NCBI GenBank assembly: GCA_011390785.1
Contig: JAABRR010000016.1
Coordinates: forward strand, 1-64,000
Length of the DNA: 64,000 bases
Source: Sphingobacteriia bacterium
GTDB lineage: Bacteria > Bacteroidota > Bacteroidia > Bacteroidales > UBA7960
Direction: 5' to 3'
The stretch's first letter is position 1. Every line of letters begins with the position of its first letter. Of the stretch, positions 10,297 through 19,469 are shown piece by piece. A program made the translations under genes and the position numbers. The notes under the pieces were generated by a model. That model was given only the letters and a program-made list of their open reading frames with translations. It was not told the DNA's origin and made no database searches.

Positions 10297-10770
10297 ATGT
10301 ATAAATTCATTTTACTTCAAATTTTTCTATTTAATTTCTGTCTTTTAAATACTTTAAAGGGTCAAGAGTTGATTTCTCCTGCAGGTAAAACGGCCGAATC
10401 ATCTGGTTACAGCATTAGCTGGTCGCTGGGTGAATTGGTAATTGATACCTGGTCTGCACAAAACATAACTGTTACAAATGGTTTTCATCAACCAGGTCTT
10501 ACAGTTACAAATATTTTTAAAGACCAACTTCCTGATTTCATTATCAATCTTTATCCCAACCCAACATCAGATTTTTTATTTGTTGAAACTAAGTCCGATA
10601 AAAGGTTTAATTACCACCTTTTCAGCTCCGATGGAAAGTTATTGGCAACTGAACTACTTCAGTTAGAAAAGATGCAAATTGACTTTCAGCATTTTACTCC
10701 AGGGATTTATTTGTTGAGAGTTGTAGCAGATGATGAATTGGTGGGTATTTATCAGATTATTAAAAAGTAA
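10297..10770 (+). CDS. Secreted protein with type IX sorting domain
   Basis: A 157-residue exported protein. It has a signal peptide ending near LKGQ, a short mature part (ELISPAGKTAESSGYSISWSL and following), and a C-terminal type A sorting domain of about 75 residues. The domain is recognised by LYPNPTSDFLFVE, LFSSDGKL, FTPGIYLLRV and a basic end IIKK. The domain routes proteins across the outer membrane through PorSS. The mature region is too small to suggest an enzyme. ATG 10297 is preferred to a TTG six bases upstream. It is 30 bases before the collagen-like gene and may be co-transcribed with it. Confidence 0.88.
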   Translation: MYKFILLQIFLFNFCLLNTLKGQELISPAGKTAESSGYSISWSLGELVIDTWSAQNITVTNGFHQPGLTVTNIFKDQLPDFIINLYPNPTSDFLFVETKSDKRFNYHLFSSDGKLLATELLQLEKMQIDFQHFTPGIYLLRVVADDELVGIYQIIKK

Positions 10771-10800
10771 TACAAGTATTAAACTCAAAAAATAATAAAT

Positions 10801-12657
10801 ATGAATAGTTTATCATCTTTGCAATACCGGAAAATTAGTTTTCTTCTTCTGTTGGTTTTATCGATAGCCGGAGCATTCGCCCAGGCCCCTCAGGGATTTA
10901 ATTATCAGGCTGTTGTTCGCGATGCTGATGGCGAAATTATGAGCGAACAGGCAGTAAATCTAAGAATTGATATCAGACAAGGCAATCCTTCGGGTACCCT
11001 TGTTTTTGATGAACTCCATGCCACTGAAACCAACACTTTTGGATTGGTAAACCTTGTAGTAGGTAGCGTAAACAATGAGGCATTCAGCCTGATTGAATGG
11101 TCAGATGGGCCTTATTATATTGAAATCAGTGTAAACGATCAGGTGATGGGGGCCACCCAGTTATTGAGCGTTCCGTACGCTTTATTTGCTCAATCATCGG
11201 GAGATGGTAGCGGTATTCCTGGTCCAGAAGGTCCACAAGGTCCGCAAGGTGTGCCAGGCCCCCAGGGGCCCCAAGGTGATCCCGGACCTCAGGGACCACA
11301 AGGATTACAAGGGCAGCAAGGTCCGATAGGACCTCAGGGTTTACAGGGGGAACAAGGCCCGGTTGGACCTCAGGGACCTCAGGGTGAGCAAGGTAATGCA
11401 GGACCGCAAGGTGATCAGGGGCCACAAGGCCCGGAAGGTTCTCTACCGGATGGAACAGCTGTAGGGAATACCACCTATTGGAATGGCTCACAATGGGTGG
11501 TTAATTCCTCCAATCTGTTCCATAACGGAACTAATGTGGGGATCGGAACAAGCTCTCCCGCTTCTACTTTAAGTGTAGGAAATGGAAGCAAATTCAGGGT
11601 AAATGGTAGTACTGGAAGTGTTTCGCTTACTGACCCCATGGCTTCCATCCAATTTCCGGCATCTTTCGATACGAATAATCCAATGATATATATGTTTTCG
11701 TCAGGTACTCAAAACCGCGACAGAATGGTAATTGGGCACTCTCCTGCTTTTCCTAATTGGGGTTTGCAATACAATGATACTGTTGATGCTTTCTCTTTCA
11801 GGAGTGACCTTGGAAAAACAATGACAGTAAATCTTGCCAACCAAAGGGTGGGGATAAGAGAAGAAAGTCCACAGTTTCCACTTGATATTATGGGACAAAT
11901 CAGGTTGAAATCGCAGGGAAGTGTAAATCCAAATTCTACCCCCGGAATCTGGTTTGCCAATTCCCAAAATACATTTAACCGTGCCATGATTGGCATGGCA
12001 AAACCCGATTCTGCTTTAGGTATATGGAGCCAGCACCTGAATAAATGGGCTATCCTTTTTGAAGTTATGCGTGAACCCAGAATTGGTGTTAATATTCCAA
12101 TGGATGGACGTCCAGTCAGGTCAGAAATTCATCTTTACCATACCAATTTTGGCGGCTCGAATGATGGTGTCCGGATTCAAAATGAAGGGCCAAACGACCA
12201 TTACTGGAACCTTTATACTTCCAACTCAACCGGTTTTTTTGAGTTTTTCAAACAGGGAATTAAACGGGCTACTATAAATTCTACCAGTGGTGCATATACA
12301 TCTGTTTCAGATTCCCGGTTAAAGAAAAACATCTCAGATCCAACATCAATATTTCTTCCAGGTTTGATGAAGCTCGAAGTAAAGAACTATCAATACAAAG
12401 ATACTGGTGATGATCGAATTTATACCGGATTCCTGGCCCAGGATCTTGAAAAACATTTTCCGCAGTTTGTTTATTTTGGTGGCGATGATCAGAAAACTTA
12501 CACTGTTGACTATGGCGGTTTAAGTGTTGTTGCCATAAAAGCCATTCAGGAACAGCAGGCTATTATTGATCAGCAGGAATCAAAAATTGAAGCTCTTGAA
12601 GAGAGACTCAAACGGTTGGAGTTGCTTATTAATGAGATATCTAATGATGCAAAATAA
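10801..12657 (+). CDS. Collagen-like surface protein with tail-fibre chaperone domain
   Basis: A 618-residue exported protein. Order: signal peptide ending near GAFAQ; a Bacteroidota beta domain ([13 protein letters not shown] to SVPYALFAQ, about 28-130); about 25 Gly-X-Y triplets at residues 138-213, rich in GPQ and GEQ; a long fibre region with VGIGTSSP-type motifs; and an S74-type intramolecular chaperone near the C-terminus ([44 protein letters not shown]) with a closing coiled coil. S74 domains trimerise fibres and often cleave themselves off. I infer a trimeric surface filament. No type IX sorting domain is present in this protein. Confidence 0.88.
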   Translation: MNSLSSLQYRKISFLLLLVLSIAGAFAQAPQGFNYQAVVRDADGEIMSEQAVNLRIDIRQGNPSGTLVFDELHATETNTFGLVNLVVGSVNNEAFSLIEWSDGPYYIEISVNDQVMGATQLLSVPYALFAQSSGDGSGIPGPEGPQGPQGVPGPQGPQGDPGPQGPQGLQGQQGPIGPQGLQGEQGPVGPQGPQGEQGNAGPQGDQGPQGPEGSLPDGTAVGNTTYWNGSQWVVNSSNLFHNGTNVGIGTSSPASTLSVGNGSKFRVNGSTGSVSLTDPMASIQFPASFDTNNPMIYMFSSGTQNRDRMVIGHSPAFPNWGLQYNDTVDAFSFRSDLGKTMTVNLANQRVGIREESPQFPLDIMGQIRLKSQGSVNPNSTPGIWFANSQNTFNRAMIGMAKPDSALGIWSQHLNKWAILFEVMREPRIGVNIPMDGRPVRSEIHLYHTNFGGSNDGVRIQNEGPNDHYWNLYTSNSTGFFEFFKQGIKRATINSTSGAYTSVSDSRLKKNISDPTSIFLPGLMKLEVKNYQYKDTGDDRIYTGFLAQDLEKHFPQFVYFGGDDQKTYTVDYGGLSVVAIKAIQEQQAIIDQQESKIEALEERLKRLELLINEISNDAK

Positions 12658-12690
12658 AGAAGTAAAATAAATTGTTTGATTCTATCTGAT

Positions 12691-12729
12691 AAAAACGGCC
12701 TTGTTATCTGATAACAAGGCCGTTTTTTT
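12691..12729. terminator. Bidirectional intrinsic terminator
   Basis: Perfect inverted repeat built on AACGGCCTTGTTATC and its complement, flanked by A5 on the left and T7 on the right. It serves both the collagen-like gene (plus) and the homoserine dehydrogenase gene (minus), which converge here. Confidence 0.93.
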
Positions 12730-13935
12730 CTATTTACCCGGATTATCGAAAAATGCAAGGAAAACGTCCAATGTCTGGATAAGTTTTCGGATATGAATCA
12801 GATTGGAGAGTTTAATGGTACCAATTACGTAATTAAAGCTTTTGGAAGATAGTTTTTCTTCAATTTCTTCAAATTCGAAGTGGCTGAAATCCAATAGGTT
12901 TTTAAATCGGAGATAAACCTTTACTGTAACATCGTTGGTGTGTTCAGGTATATTGAAATACTTTCTTTTCTTGTACTCATATTTGTATCCGTGCATGCGG
13001 GCGGTAATATCAGACAATACAGAGCTTCCGGTAGGATGGCCTCCTGCACCTTTACCAAACATAAATTGCTTTTCGTAAAAAGCACCTTCAATTATTACCC
13101 CATTATACTCATTTTCAACATTGTAGATATATTCTTCTTCGGTTACCATTTTTGGCATTACCATCAGGTTGAAATTTTTCCCATTTATTTTAGTGGCCTG
13201 TGCAACCAGTTTGAGGCGGTAACCCTTTTCGCGGGCAAAACGAATATCATCAGCCTGCAGGTTGGCAATACCTGAAACGAATACATCGGAAGGGTTTACC
13301 AGTGTTCCAAATCCGTGCAGCGCCAGAATTACCACTTTGTAAAGCGAATCCCAGCCCCCCATATCCAGACTGGGGTCTGCTTCGGCAAAACCCAGCTGCT
13401 GGGCTTCTTTCACTGATTCAGGATATTCCTTTTTATCATTAAATATCTTGGAAAGGACAAAATTTGACGATCCATTAAGAATACCGGTAATTGAGAGCAG
13501 GAGGTCGTTATCGTAATACTCTTCCAGGTTTCGGATTACAGGAATCGAGCCACAGGCAGAAGCATCGTATAGCAATGCTGCGCCGGTTTTTTCCTGCAAT
13601 TCAATTAATTCGGGCAAATGAGCTGCCAGCATTTTCTTGTTTCCCGAGACAACACTCTTACCCTTTTTCAGGGCCTGGCTTACTATGTCAAAGGCTTGTT
13701 CTGCATCGCTGATCAATTCAACAATCAGGTTGATTTCTTTATCATCTAGAAGTTCATCCTGGTTGGTGGTAAAACTTTCATGGGGAAGTATTCTTTCTTT
13801 TTCCGGGTCTTTAATGCAGATTTTCTTAATGGTAGCATCGGTTGTATGACTATTTTCCAATACATGGTACAGTCCTTCTCCTACAACTCCGAATCCGAAT
13901 AACCCAATAATCTGTTTACTTTTTTGCTGTGGCAT
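12730..13935 (-). CDS. hom: Homoserine dehydrogenase, stand-alone
   Basis: Reduces aspartate semialdehyde to homoserine with NAD(P)H. The protein is 401 residues. The dinucleotide-binding motif is GLFGFGVVGEGL. The catalytic and substrate part shows SGNKKMLA, ASACGSIPVIRNLEEY, GILNGSSNFVLSKI and AEADPSLDMGGWDSLYK. A C-terminal stretch of about 80 residues may be regulatory. This is the second homoserine dehydrogenase in the window: the other is fused to aspartokinase in thrA. Its place after metY suggests it supplies the methionine branch. A structured leader with competing hairpins lies in the 225-base gap before it. Confidence 0.93.
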   Translation of the reverse strand: MPQQKSKQIIGLFGFGVVGEGLYHVLENSHTTDATIKKICIKDPEKERILPHESFTTNQDELLDDKEINLIVELISDAEQAFDIVSQALKKGKSVVSGNKKMLAAHLPELIELQEKTGAALLYDASACGSIPVIRNLEEYYDNDLLLSITGILNGSSNFVLSKIFNDKKEYPESVKEAQQLGFAEADPSLDMGGWDSLYKVVILALHGFGTLVNPSDVFVSGIANLQADDIRFAREKGYRLKLVAQATKINGKNFNLMVMPKMVTEEEYIYNVENEYNGVIIEGAFYEKQFMFGKGAGGHPTGSSVLSDITARMHGYKYEYKKRKYFNIPEHTNDVTVKVYLRFKNLLDFSHFEFEEIEEKLSSKSFNYVIGTIKLSNLIHIRKLIQTLDVFLAFFDNPGK

Positions 13936-13967
13936 TTTTTTTATTTTGATAGTAATTGTTGTGAAAT

Positions 13968-14108
13968 AAAAAGGTAATATTACCCTGAAGGTTCAATTTA
14001 GTATCATTCAGGTTTGTGGTATTTAGAACCACTCAGGGTAATTTAGGCTGAAGGCTGAAAGGGCTGGATTGCAATCAATGGCCATCATCCTGCAGCCTAA
14101 ATACCTGA
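13968..14108 (-). promoter_or_regulatory. Structured leader before hom with competing hairpins
   Basis: Read as minus-strand RNA, three segments can pair in two exclusive ways. Segment 1 (14108-14093) pairs with segment 2 (14050-14033) in about 17 base pairs with two bulges. The second half of segment 2, TTACCCTGA, pairs perfectly with segment 3, TCAGGGTAA (13988-13980). Next comes the palindrome GGTAATATTACC followed by T5, a weak terminator. An inner hairpin GTGGT/ACCAC lies between segments 2 and 3. The layout resembles an attenuator. No known riboswitch class is recognised. Confidence 0.45.
14023..14088 (-). CDS. Possible 21-residue leader peptide of hom
   Basis: A small ORF beginning with two ATG codons (MMAIDCNPALSAF) and ending NYPEWF then TAA. 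It spans the loop between the paired segments and most of segment 2 in the hom leader, so a translating ribosome would change which hairpin forms. Two Met codons and one Cys codon at its start fit a sulfur amino acid gene, but an ORF this short can arise by chance. No Shine-Dalgarno is visible, which is normal here. Confidence 0.3.
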   Translation of the reverse strand: MMAIDCNPALSAFSLNYPEWF

Positions 14109-14160
14109 ATAGTTACGATTATTTTATTTCAATAATACCCATAATTTTTAGCGGGAATTA

Positions 14161-15471
<1,311 letters not shown>

Positions 15472-15579
15472 TTAAAAAATTTAAATGTTGATACTATGAA
15501 TTGAATTGTGATAAATTGTTTTTTGTAATTTGTTGCAAAAGCAGGTTTAAACAGATAGTGATTAAGAGCCTGCCTGCCA

Positions 15580-15630
15580 TTAATTAGTTTTGTTTTTTTG
15601 AGCCCGGGCACAAGTAATTACAACCTTCAT
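15580..15630 (-). CDS. Possible 16-residue ORF in metY leader
   Basis: Short ORF MKVVITCARAQKNKTN ending in TAA, in the metY leader after the 43-codon ORF. Its TGT-GCC-CGG-GCT codons contain GCCCGGGC, which can pair with the GCCCGG at the end of the upstream ORF. It holds a single Cys codon. It could be a leader peptide or chance. Confidence 0.25.
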   Translation of the reverse strand: MKVVITCARAQKNKTN

Positions 15631-15664
15631 ATAAAAGAAGTTTGTCTTTTTTGTGTGCCACAAC

Positions 15665-15684
15665 TGTTGAAATAAATCAACAGC
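15665..15684 (-). promoter_or_regulatory. Hairpin at the stop codon of the 43-codon ORF
   Basis: Perfect stem CTGTTGA/TCAACAG with a 6-base loop TTTATT on the minus strand. The stop codon TGA of the 43-codon ORF is part of the first arm. No T-tract follows, so it is not an ordinary intrinsic terminator. Confidence 0.5.
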
Positions 15685-15808
15685 CGGGCATTGACATAGC
15701 CATATGAACCTTGTGAAGAAAGTTATTGATTGCCGGCAAAAAAGCATAAGTTAAAGCATAAAGTGCTTTTTCGGGCAGAGATGGTAAGAATTTGAAAATA
15801 GTTTTCAT
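15677..15808 (-). CDS. Small ORF behind SAM riboswitch, 43 residues
   Basis: ATG lies 14 bases after the last aptamer helix. The product starts MKTIFKFLPSLPEKALYALT, continues with a hydrophobic stretch (YAFLPAINNF), and ends HMAMSMPGC. The end clusters three Met codons and one Cys codon. The TGA stop lies inside the left arm of a perfect 7-bp hairpin (CTGTTGA/TCAACAG). The sequence reads like a real small amphipathic protein. It may instead act as a leader peptide whose Met/Cys codons sense sulfur amino acids. I know of no named family for it. Confidence 0.5.
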   Translation of the reverse strand: MKTIFKFLPSLPEKALYALTYAFLPAINNFLHKVHMAMSMPGC

Positions 15809-15822
15809 TAATTTTTTTGTTT

Positions 15823-15923
15823 GCTTATAACTCCTTTATTTAGGCAGGTTTTGGCACCTTCCCCCGGGAGGGTGGGTTGCCAGAGCATCAGCGAGCCTGT
15901 TCTCTCCGCTCTTCTTTATAAAC
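15823..15923 (-). ncRNA. SAM-I riboswitch (S box) of the metY leader
   Basis: Read on the minus strand the element has the S-box core: AGAGCGGAGAGAACAGGCTC, then GCTGATGCTCTGGCAACC, then AAGGTGCCAAAACCTGCC. The closing P1 helix is exact: GTTTATAA (15923-15916) pairs with TTATAAGC (15830-15823). S-box RNAs bind S-adenosylmethionine and shut down sulfur amino acid genes. The first ORF downstream is the 43-codon small ORF, then metY 355 bases after the aptamer. No clear intrinsic terminator follows, so the mode of output is not resolved. Confidence 0.92.
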
Positions 15924-15958
15924 ATCCTTGTCAAAGAATTGTGTTTTAAACACAGGTG

Positions 15959-15966
15959 CAAATGTA
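15959..15966 (-). promoter_or_regulatory. Promoter -7 box of the metY leader
   Basis: TACATTTG on the minus strand matches the Bacteroidota -7 consensus TAnnTTTG exactly. It lies 35 bases before the riboswitch P1 helix, giving a start near 15952. No good -33 TTTG is seen at the usual spacing. Confidence 0.5.
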
Positions 15967-16005
15967 ACTACATTTTTAATAGATAAGACCGTTAAAAAAA
16001 CAAAA

Positions 16006-16704
16006 TTATTTTTGTTTCCCTGAAACAGCTGCTACTGCCAGAAAAACTCCCAGCATAATGCCCAACACTGCGGCAAACAATACCCGGTATTCGGGAGAAA
16101 GCAGAAATGTAATAGTATGCGCCGGAATCCAGAAAAAAGGGATTGTTTTTTTGAAAACAAAATTCCATTGTACGTGCCAGTTGATCCCGGTCAATATCTT
16201 CCCCATTTTAATCGGTTTCAAAAGAGATGAAAACCTGCCATCATTCATTTCGATGTGAGCGTCGGTAATCTTATGCAGGGTCATCATAATGGGCCCATAG
16301 ATCAGGTTCAGGGTAACGCTGATGGTGAAGGCAACCAGCAGTTTTCCGGCGCTCAGTCCCGAAGATTGCAAAAGAATAGATGCCTGTTCAATGCCCATGT
16401 ATTCCAGAAACTTCGGTGCCCCGGTAGAAAAAATGATGAATGCCAGTTGGATGGTCAAGCCTAGAAATCCCCATACCATTGCCCTGGCAAGGATGCCGAA
16501 ACCCGGCTGATTGTAGTTGCCTGATTTTATCCGTAAACCAATCGCCTCGCCCGTTGTAGCCAGCACTGCAAACTTCGCAAAACTCATAATCATACCATGC
16601 TGCTGGTTAAGGTATTTGTAGGCATCCAAAACCAGCTCAAATATGAAAAATGGAGCCAGAAACAAAATGAATCCCACTATAAAATAAAAGTCCTTTCTTT
16701 TCAT
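16006..16704 (-). CDS. Multi-pass membrane protein, possibly Mpv17-like
   Basis: A 232-residue integral membrane protein with about five hydrophobic segments and no signal peptide cleavage site. The C-terminal part (TGINWHVQWNFVFKKTIPFFWIPA, then YRVLFAAVLGIMLGVFL) has the W-x-Q-x-x-F and W-x-P pattern of the Mpv17/PMP22 membrane family. That resemblance is by eye and moderate; the rest is unfamiliar. Function unknown. It is 56 bases downstream of the acyl-CoA synthetase on the same strand, and the metY leader promoter begins just beyond its stop codon. Confidence 0.6.
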   Translation of the reverse strand: MKRKDFYFIVGFILFLAPFFIFELVLDAYKYLNQQHGMIMSFAKFAVLATTGEAIGLRIKSGNYNQPGFGILARAMVWGFLGLTIQLAFIIFSTGAPKFLEYMGIEQASILLQSSGLSAGKLLVAFTISVTLNLIYGPIMMTLHKITDAHIEMNDGRFSSLLKPIKMGKILTGINWHVQWNFVFKKTIPFFWIPAHTITFLLSPEYRVLFAAVLGIMLGVFLAVAAVSGKQK

Positions 16705-16744
16705 AAAACCGCTTTAAATCTTTCGTTTTTAACTCAGTCCACTC

Positions 16745-16766
16745 AACCTTAACCTTAACCTTAACC
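16745..16766. repeat. Hexamer tandem repeat AACCTT
   Basis: About 3.7 copies of AACCTT at the very end of the acyl-CoA synthetase gene, overlapping its stop codon. Probably a small slippage tract with no function. Confidence 0.6.
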
Positions 16767-18815
16767 CAAACAAATCCTCGCATCCACTGCCACAACCCGA
16801 TTTTTCGATCCCAGCAGGGGATTCAGATCCAGATCTGAAATTTCTGGCGCAGCATGTAATAAAGCTGAGAGTTTCATGAGCGTTTCTGCAAAGAGTATTT
16901 CATTGATTCCCTCTTGTCCACGAACACCCTGGATGATTTTGTAGCTTTTAAGACTTTGGATCATGCGAAGGGCTTCTTCCTGTCCAACAGGAGCCACAGC
17001 TGTTGAAACATCTTTCAGCACTTCAATAAAAATGCCTCCCATACCACACAAAATGAGATGGCCGAAGGCATCTTCCCGTTTTGCTCCGGCAAATAGTTCA
17101 GTGCCTGAAAGCATGGGTTGCAGTAATATAGCTGTGGTATCTTCAATATCGATCATCCTGTCAAATTCCTGACGAAGTTTTAATTCATCTTTCACGTTAA
17201 GCACCACACCACCCACATCCGATTTATGCAATGGGCCAACCACTTTCATCACCACCGGGTAACCCAGTTTTTTGGCAGCCCTGGCCGCATCATCAGCAGA
17301 TGTTACTACAGCTTCGCCAGCGCGGTCTATGCGGGCAGCATCCAGTAATTGCTGAACCTGATCGGGATTAAGGTATCCTCCTTTGCTATTATCAATAACA
17401 TTACGAATGGCTTTTTCATCAACAGGAAACTGATTTATAGTTTCTGCAGCGGGTGGTGGAGTATGATAGACTTTTGCCAACGCTTTACCCAGGGTTACTT
17501 CATCAGGGAAATTTATGCGACCCTTGTTGATAAATTCAGCAACCTCCTCCTGTGCTGTAAGCGTGGAGGGGAGTACCGGGTAAATCGGCTTTTTGCATTG
17601 CCTCATCTTTTGGTCGAGCACATCATATACATTGAACACGGGGAAAAGTCCGGGAGTACCAAAAATCACCACCATGGCATCAATATCGTCAAATTTCTGG
17701 TCAACATAATCCATGATGATACCCAATTGTTCGGCAGTACCGGTTGCCAGAAAGTCGATCGGATTGGCAACAGAAGAACCTGGGAACAGATGGGTAAGCA
17801 GTTCGCGACTTGCCGGGTTATCGATGTGGGGAACTTCAAGCCCTCCGTTGGATAGGGCATCGGTAAGCATTACCGCCGGGCCACCGGCATGGGTAATGAT
17901 GGCAATATTTTTTCCTTTCAGTTTAGGGTGCATAAAAACGGAAGCAACGCTGATAATCTCTTCGCGGCCATAGCATCTTACAATGCCCGCTTTTCTGAAT
18001 AATGCATCTATTGCTGAATCAGAACTGGCCAACGCCCCTGTGTGTGATGATGCGGCACGGCTTCCGGCATCGGAGCTTCCTGCTTTTATGGCGGCAATCT
18101 TACACCCCTTTCGAATTAATGAAGCTGCATGTTTAAGCAGCATCTGCGGCTTACTTATGGTTTCTATGTAAAGCAATTTTATCTTTGAGCTTTTCTCAGG
18201 ATCAAAAGTTTCATCCATGTACTTCAGAATCTCTTCTACACCCATTTGTGCACTGTTGCCTACCGAAAAAACATTGGCAAAGGTAAGCCCCTTAGGTATT
18301 CCGGCTTCCATAATGAAACAGGCCGTTGCTCCCGATCCCGAAATAAAATCGCATCCGTTTGTTTCAAGCCTGGGAATAGGATAGGTGAATATGCTATGGT
18401 GAGTCGGGGTGAGAATACCCACACAGTTGGGACCGATTAATGAGCCACCCACACCGTTGATAGTATCAACCATCTCTTTTTCCAGCCGTGCGCCTTCTTC
18501 ACTTTCTTCGCTAAATCCGGCCGACAATACAATGAACGCACGGGTTTCCTTTTTATGGGCCAGAATCCGAACAGTATCGGGTACAAAACGGGCGGCAATG
18601 GCTATAATGGCCAAGTCAACCATTGGAAGATCTGAAGGATCTGCAAAGCTTATAATGCCTTGCACTTCGCTCTCTTTCAGATTGGTTACATACAGTTCTC
18701 CGTTGAATTGCCCATCTATAAGGTTTTTCAGCACTTTGCCACCTGGTTTGGCTATGTCATTTGAGCCGCCAATAACTACGATACTTTGCGGATTGATAAG
18801 TTGTTGGGTGATCAT
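16761..18815 (-). CDS. ADP-forming acyl-CoA synthetase (alpha-beta fusion)
   Basis: Interconverts acyl-CoA, ADP and phosphate with free acid, ATP and CoA; acetate is the common substrate. The fused form has 684 residues. The alpha part (about 1-455) has a CoA-binding domain (SIVVIGGSNDIAKPGGKVLKN, IGPNCVGI) and the phospho-His in ASSHTGALASSD (His258). The beta part (about 470-684) is an ATP-grasp domain with KKLGYPVVMKVVGP, KSDVGGVVLNV and DLDLNPLL. This enzyme lets a fermenter conserve energy from acyl-CoA. Its promoter region is shared with the divergent blaI-like gene, so the BlaI-type repressor could also affect it; that is inference. Confidence 0.93.
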   Translation of the reverse strand: MITQQLINPQSIVVIGGSNDIAKPGGKVLKNLIDGQFNGELYVTNLKESEVQGIISFADPSDLPMVDLAIIAIAARFVPDTVRILAHKKETRAFIVLSAGFSEESEEGARLEKEMVDTINGVGGSLIGPNCVGILTPTHHSIFTYPIPRLETNGCDFISGSGATACFIMEAGIPKGLTFANVFSVGNSAQMGVEEILKYMDETFDPEKSSKIKLLYIETISKPQMLLKHAASLIRKGCKIAAIKAGSSDAGSRAASSHTGALASSDSAIDALFRKAGIVRCYGREEIISVASVFMHPKLKGKNIAIITHAGGPAVMLTDALSNGGLEVPHIDNPASRELLTHLFPGSSVANPIDFLATGTAEQLGIIMDYVDQKFDDIDAMVVIFGTPGLFPVFNVYDVLDQKMRQCKKPIYPVLPSTLTAQEEVAEFINKGRINFPDEVTLGKALAKVYHTPPPAAETINQFPVDEKAIRNVIDNSKGGYLNPDQVQQLLDAARIDRAGEAVVTSADDAARAAKKLGYPVVMKVVGPLHKSDVGGVVLNVKDELKLRQEFDRMIDIEDTTAILLQPMLSGTELFAGAKREDAFGHLILCGMGGIFIEVLKDVSTAVAPVGQEEALRMIQSLKSYKIIQGVRGQEGINEILFAETLMKLSALLHAAPEISDLDLNPLLGSKNRVVAVDARICLG

Positions 18816-18917
18816 AAATAGTGAGTTTTGTGTGTTGATAAATTTGCCGGCTAAAGTAAGAAATTTTGACGTGGCCGAAAGCTTTCCCTTAATGACAAAT
18901 GTTAAATTTTTACCCTT

Positions 18918-18961
18918 ACTAAGTAGTTAGTTGTATAACTAAGAAGATAGTTGTAATTTTG
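18918..18961 (+). promoter_or_regulatory. Promoter and double dyad operator of the blaI-like gene
   Basis: Two overlapping dyads, ACTAAGTAGTTAGT (18918-18931) and TAGTTGTATAACTA (18928-18941), precede the -7 box TAATTTTG (18954-18961). A TTG at 18931-18933 sits 20 bases before that box, inside the dyads. BlaI/MecI repressors bind dyads over their own promoters, so autoregulation is likely. Confidence 0.6.
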
Positions 18962-19063
18962 TTTTGTTATTACATCATGACTAAATAAATTAGCTTAGTG
19001 GGGGCACTCGAAGTGGCCCCGTCACAACCAACTAAAAATCTCAATTGTCAAATCTCAATACCT

Positions 19064-19450
19064 ATGAAAGAGCTCACCAAAGCAGAAGAACAGGTTATGC
19101 AATTTTTGTGGGACCTTAGAAAAGCCTACGTGAAAGAGCTTGTAGATCTTTTCCCAGAGCCAAAGCCTGCTTACACTACAGTTAGTACCATAGTTCGTAT
19201 TCTGCAGAAAAAGGGCTTTATTGGTTATAAAGCTTATGGTAAAACTCATGAATATTTCCCCCTTATAGAAAAGAAAGATTATACCCGCAAACTTTCTCAT
19301 GGATTGCTTAATGATTACTTTGGCAATTCGGTAAAGCACCTGGTTTCTTTCTTTTCCAAAGAAAAAAAGCTATCGGTAACCGAGCTGGAAGAGTTGAGAA
19401 AAATGATTGATGAAGAAATTGTGAAGCAAAACTCAAATCCCAAATCTTAA
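19064..19450 (+). CDS. BlaI/MecI/CopY-family repressor
   Basis: Winged-helix repressor of 128 residues. The start KELTKAEEQVMQFLWDL is the family start; an upstream in-frame GTG at 18998 would add 22 unlike residues and is rejected. The recognition region is KPAYTTVSTIVRILQKKGFI, followed by the wing and a C-terminal dimerisation part with GNSVKHLVSFFSKEKKLS. In the classic system the partner M56 protease triggers cleavage of this repressor. The M56/TonB gene follows after 19 bases. In Bacteroidota these pairs are common and usually unrelated to beta-lactams; the signal is unknown. Confidence 0.93.
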   Translation: MKELTKAEEQVMQFLWDLRKAYVKELVDLFPEPKPAYTTVSTIVRILQKKGFIGYKAYGKTHEYFPLIEKKDYTRKLSHGLLNDYFGNSVKHLVSFFSKEKKLSVTELEELRKMIDEEIVKQNSNPKS

Positions 19451-19469
19451 AACCTTAAACCCTGTAAAA

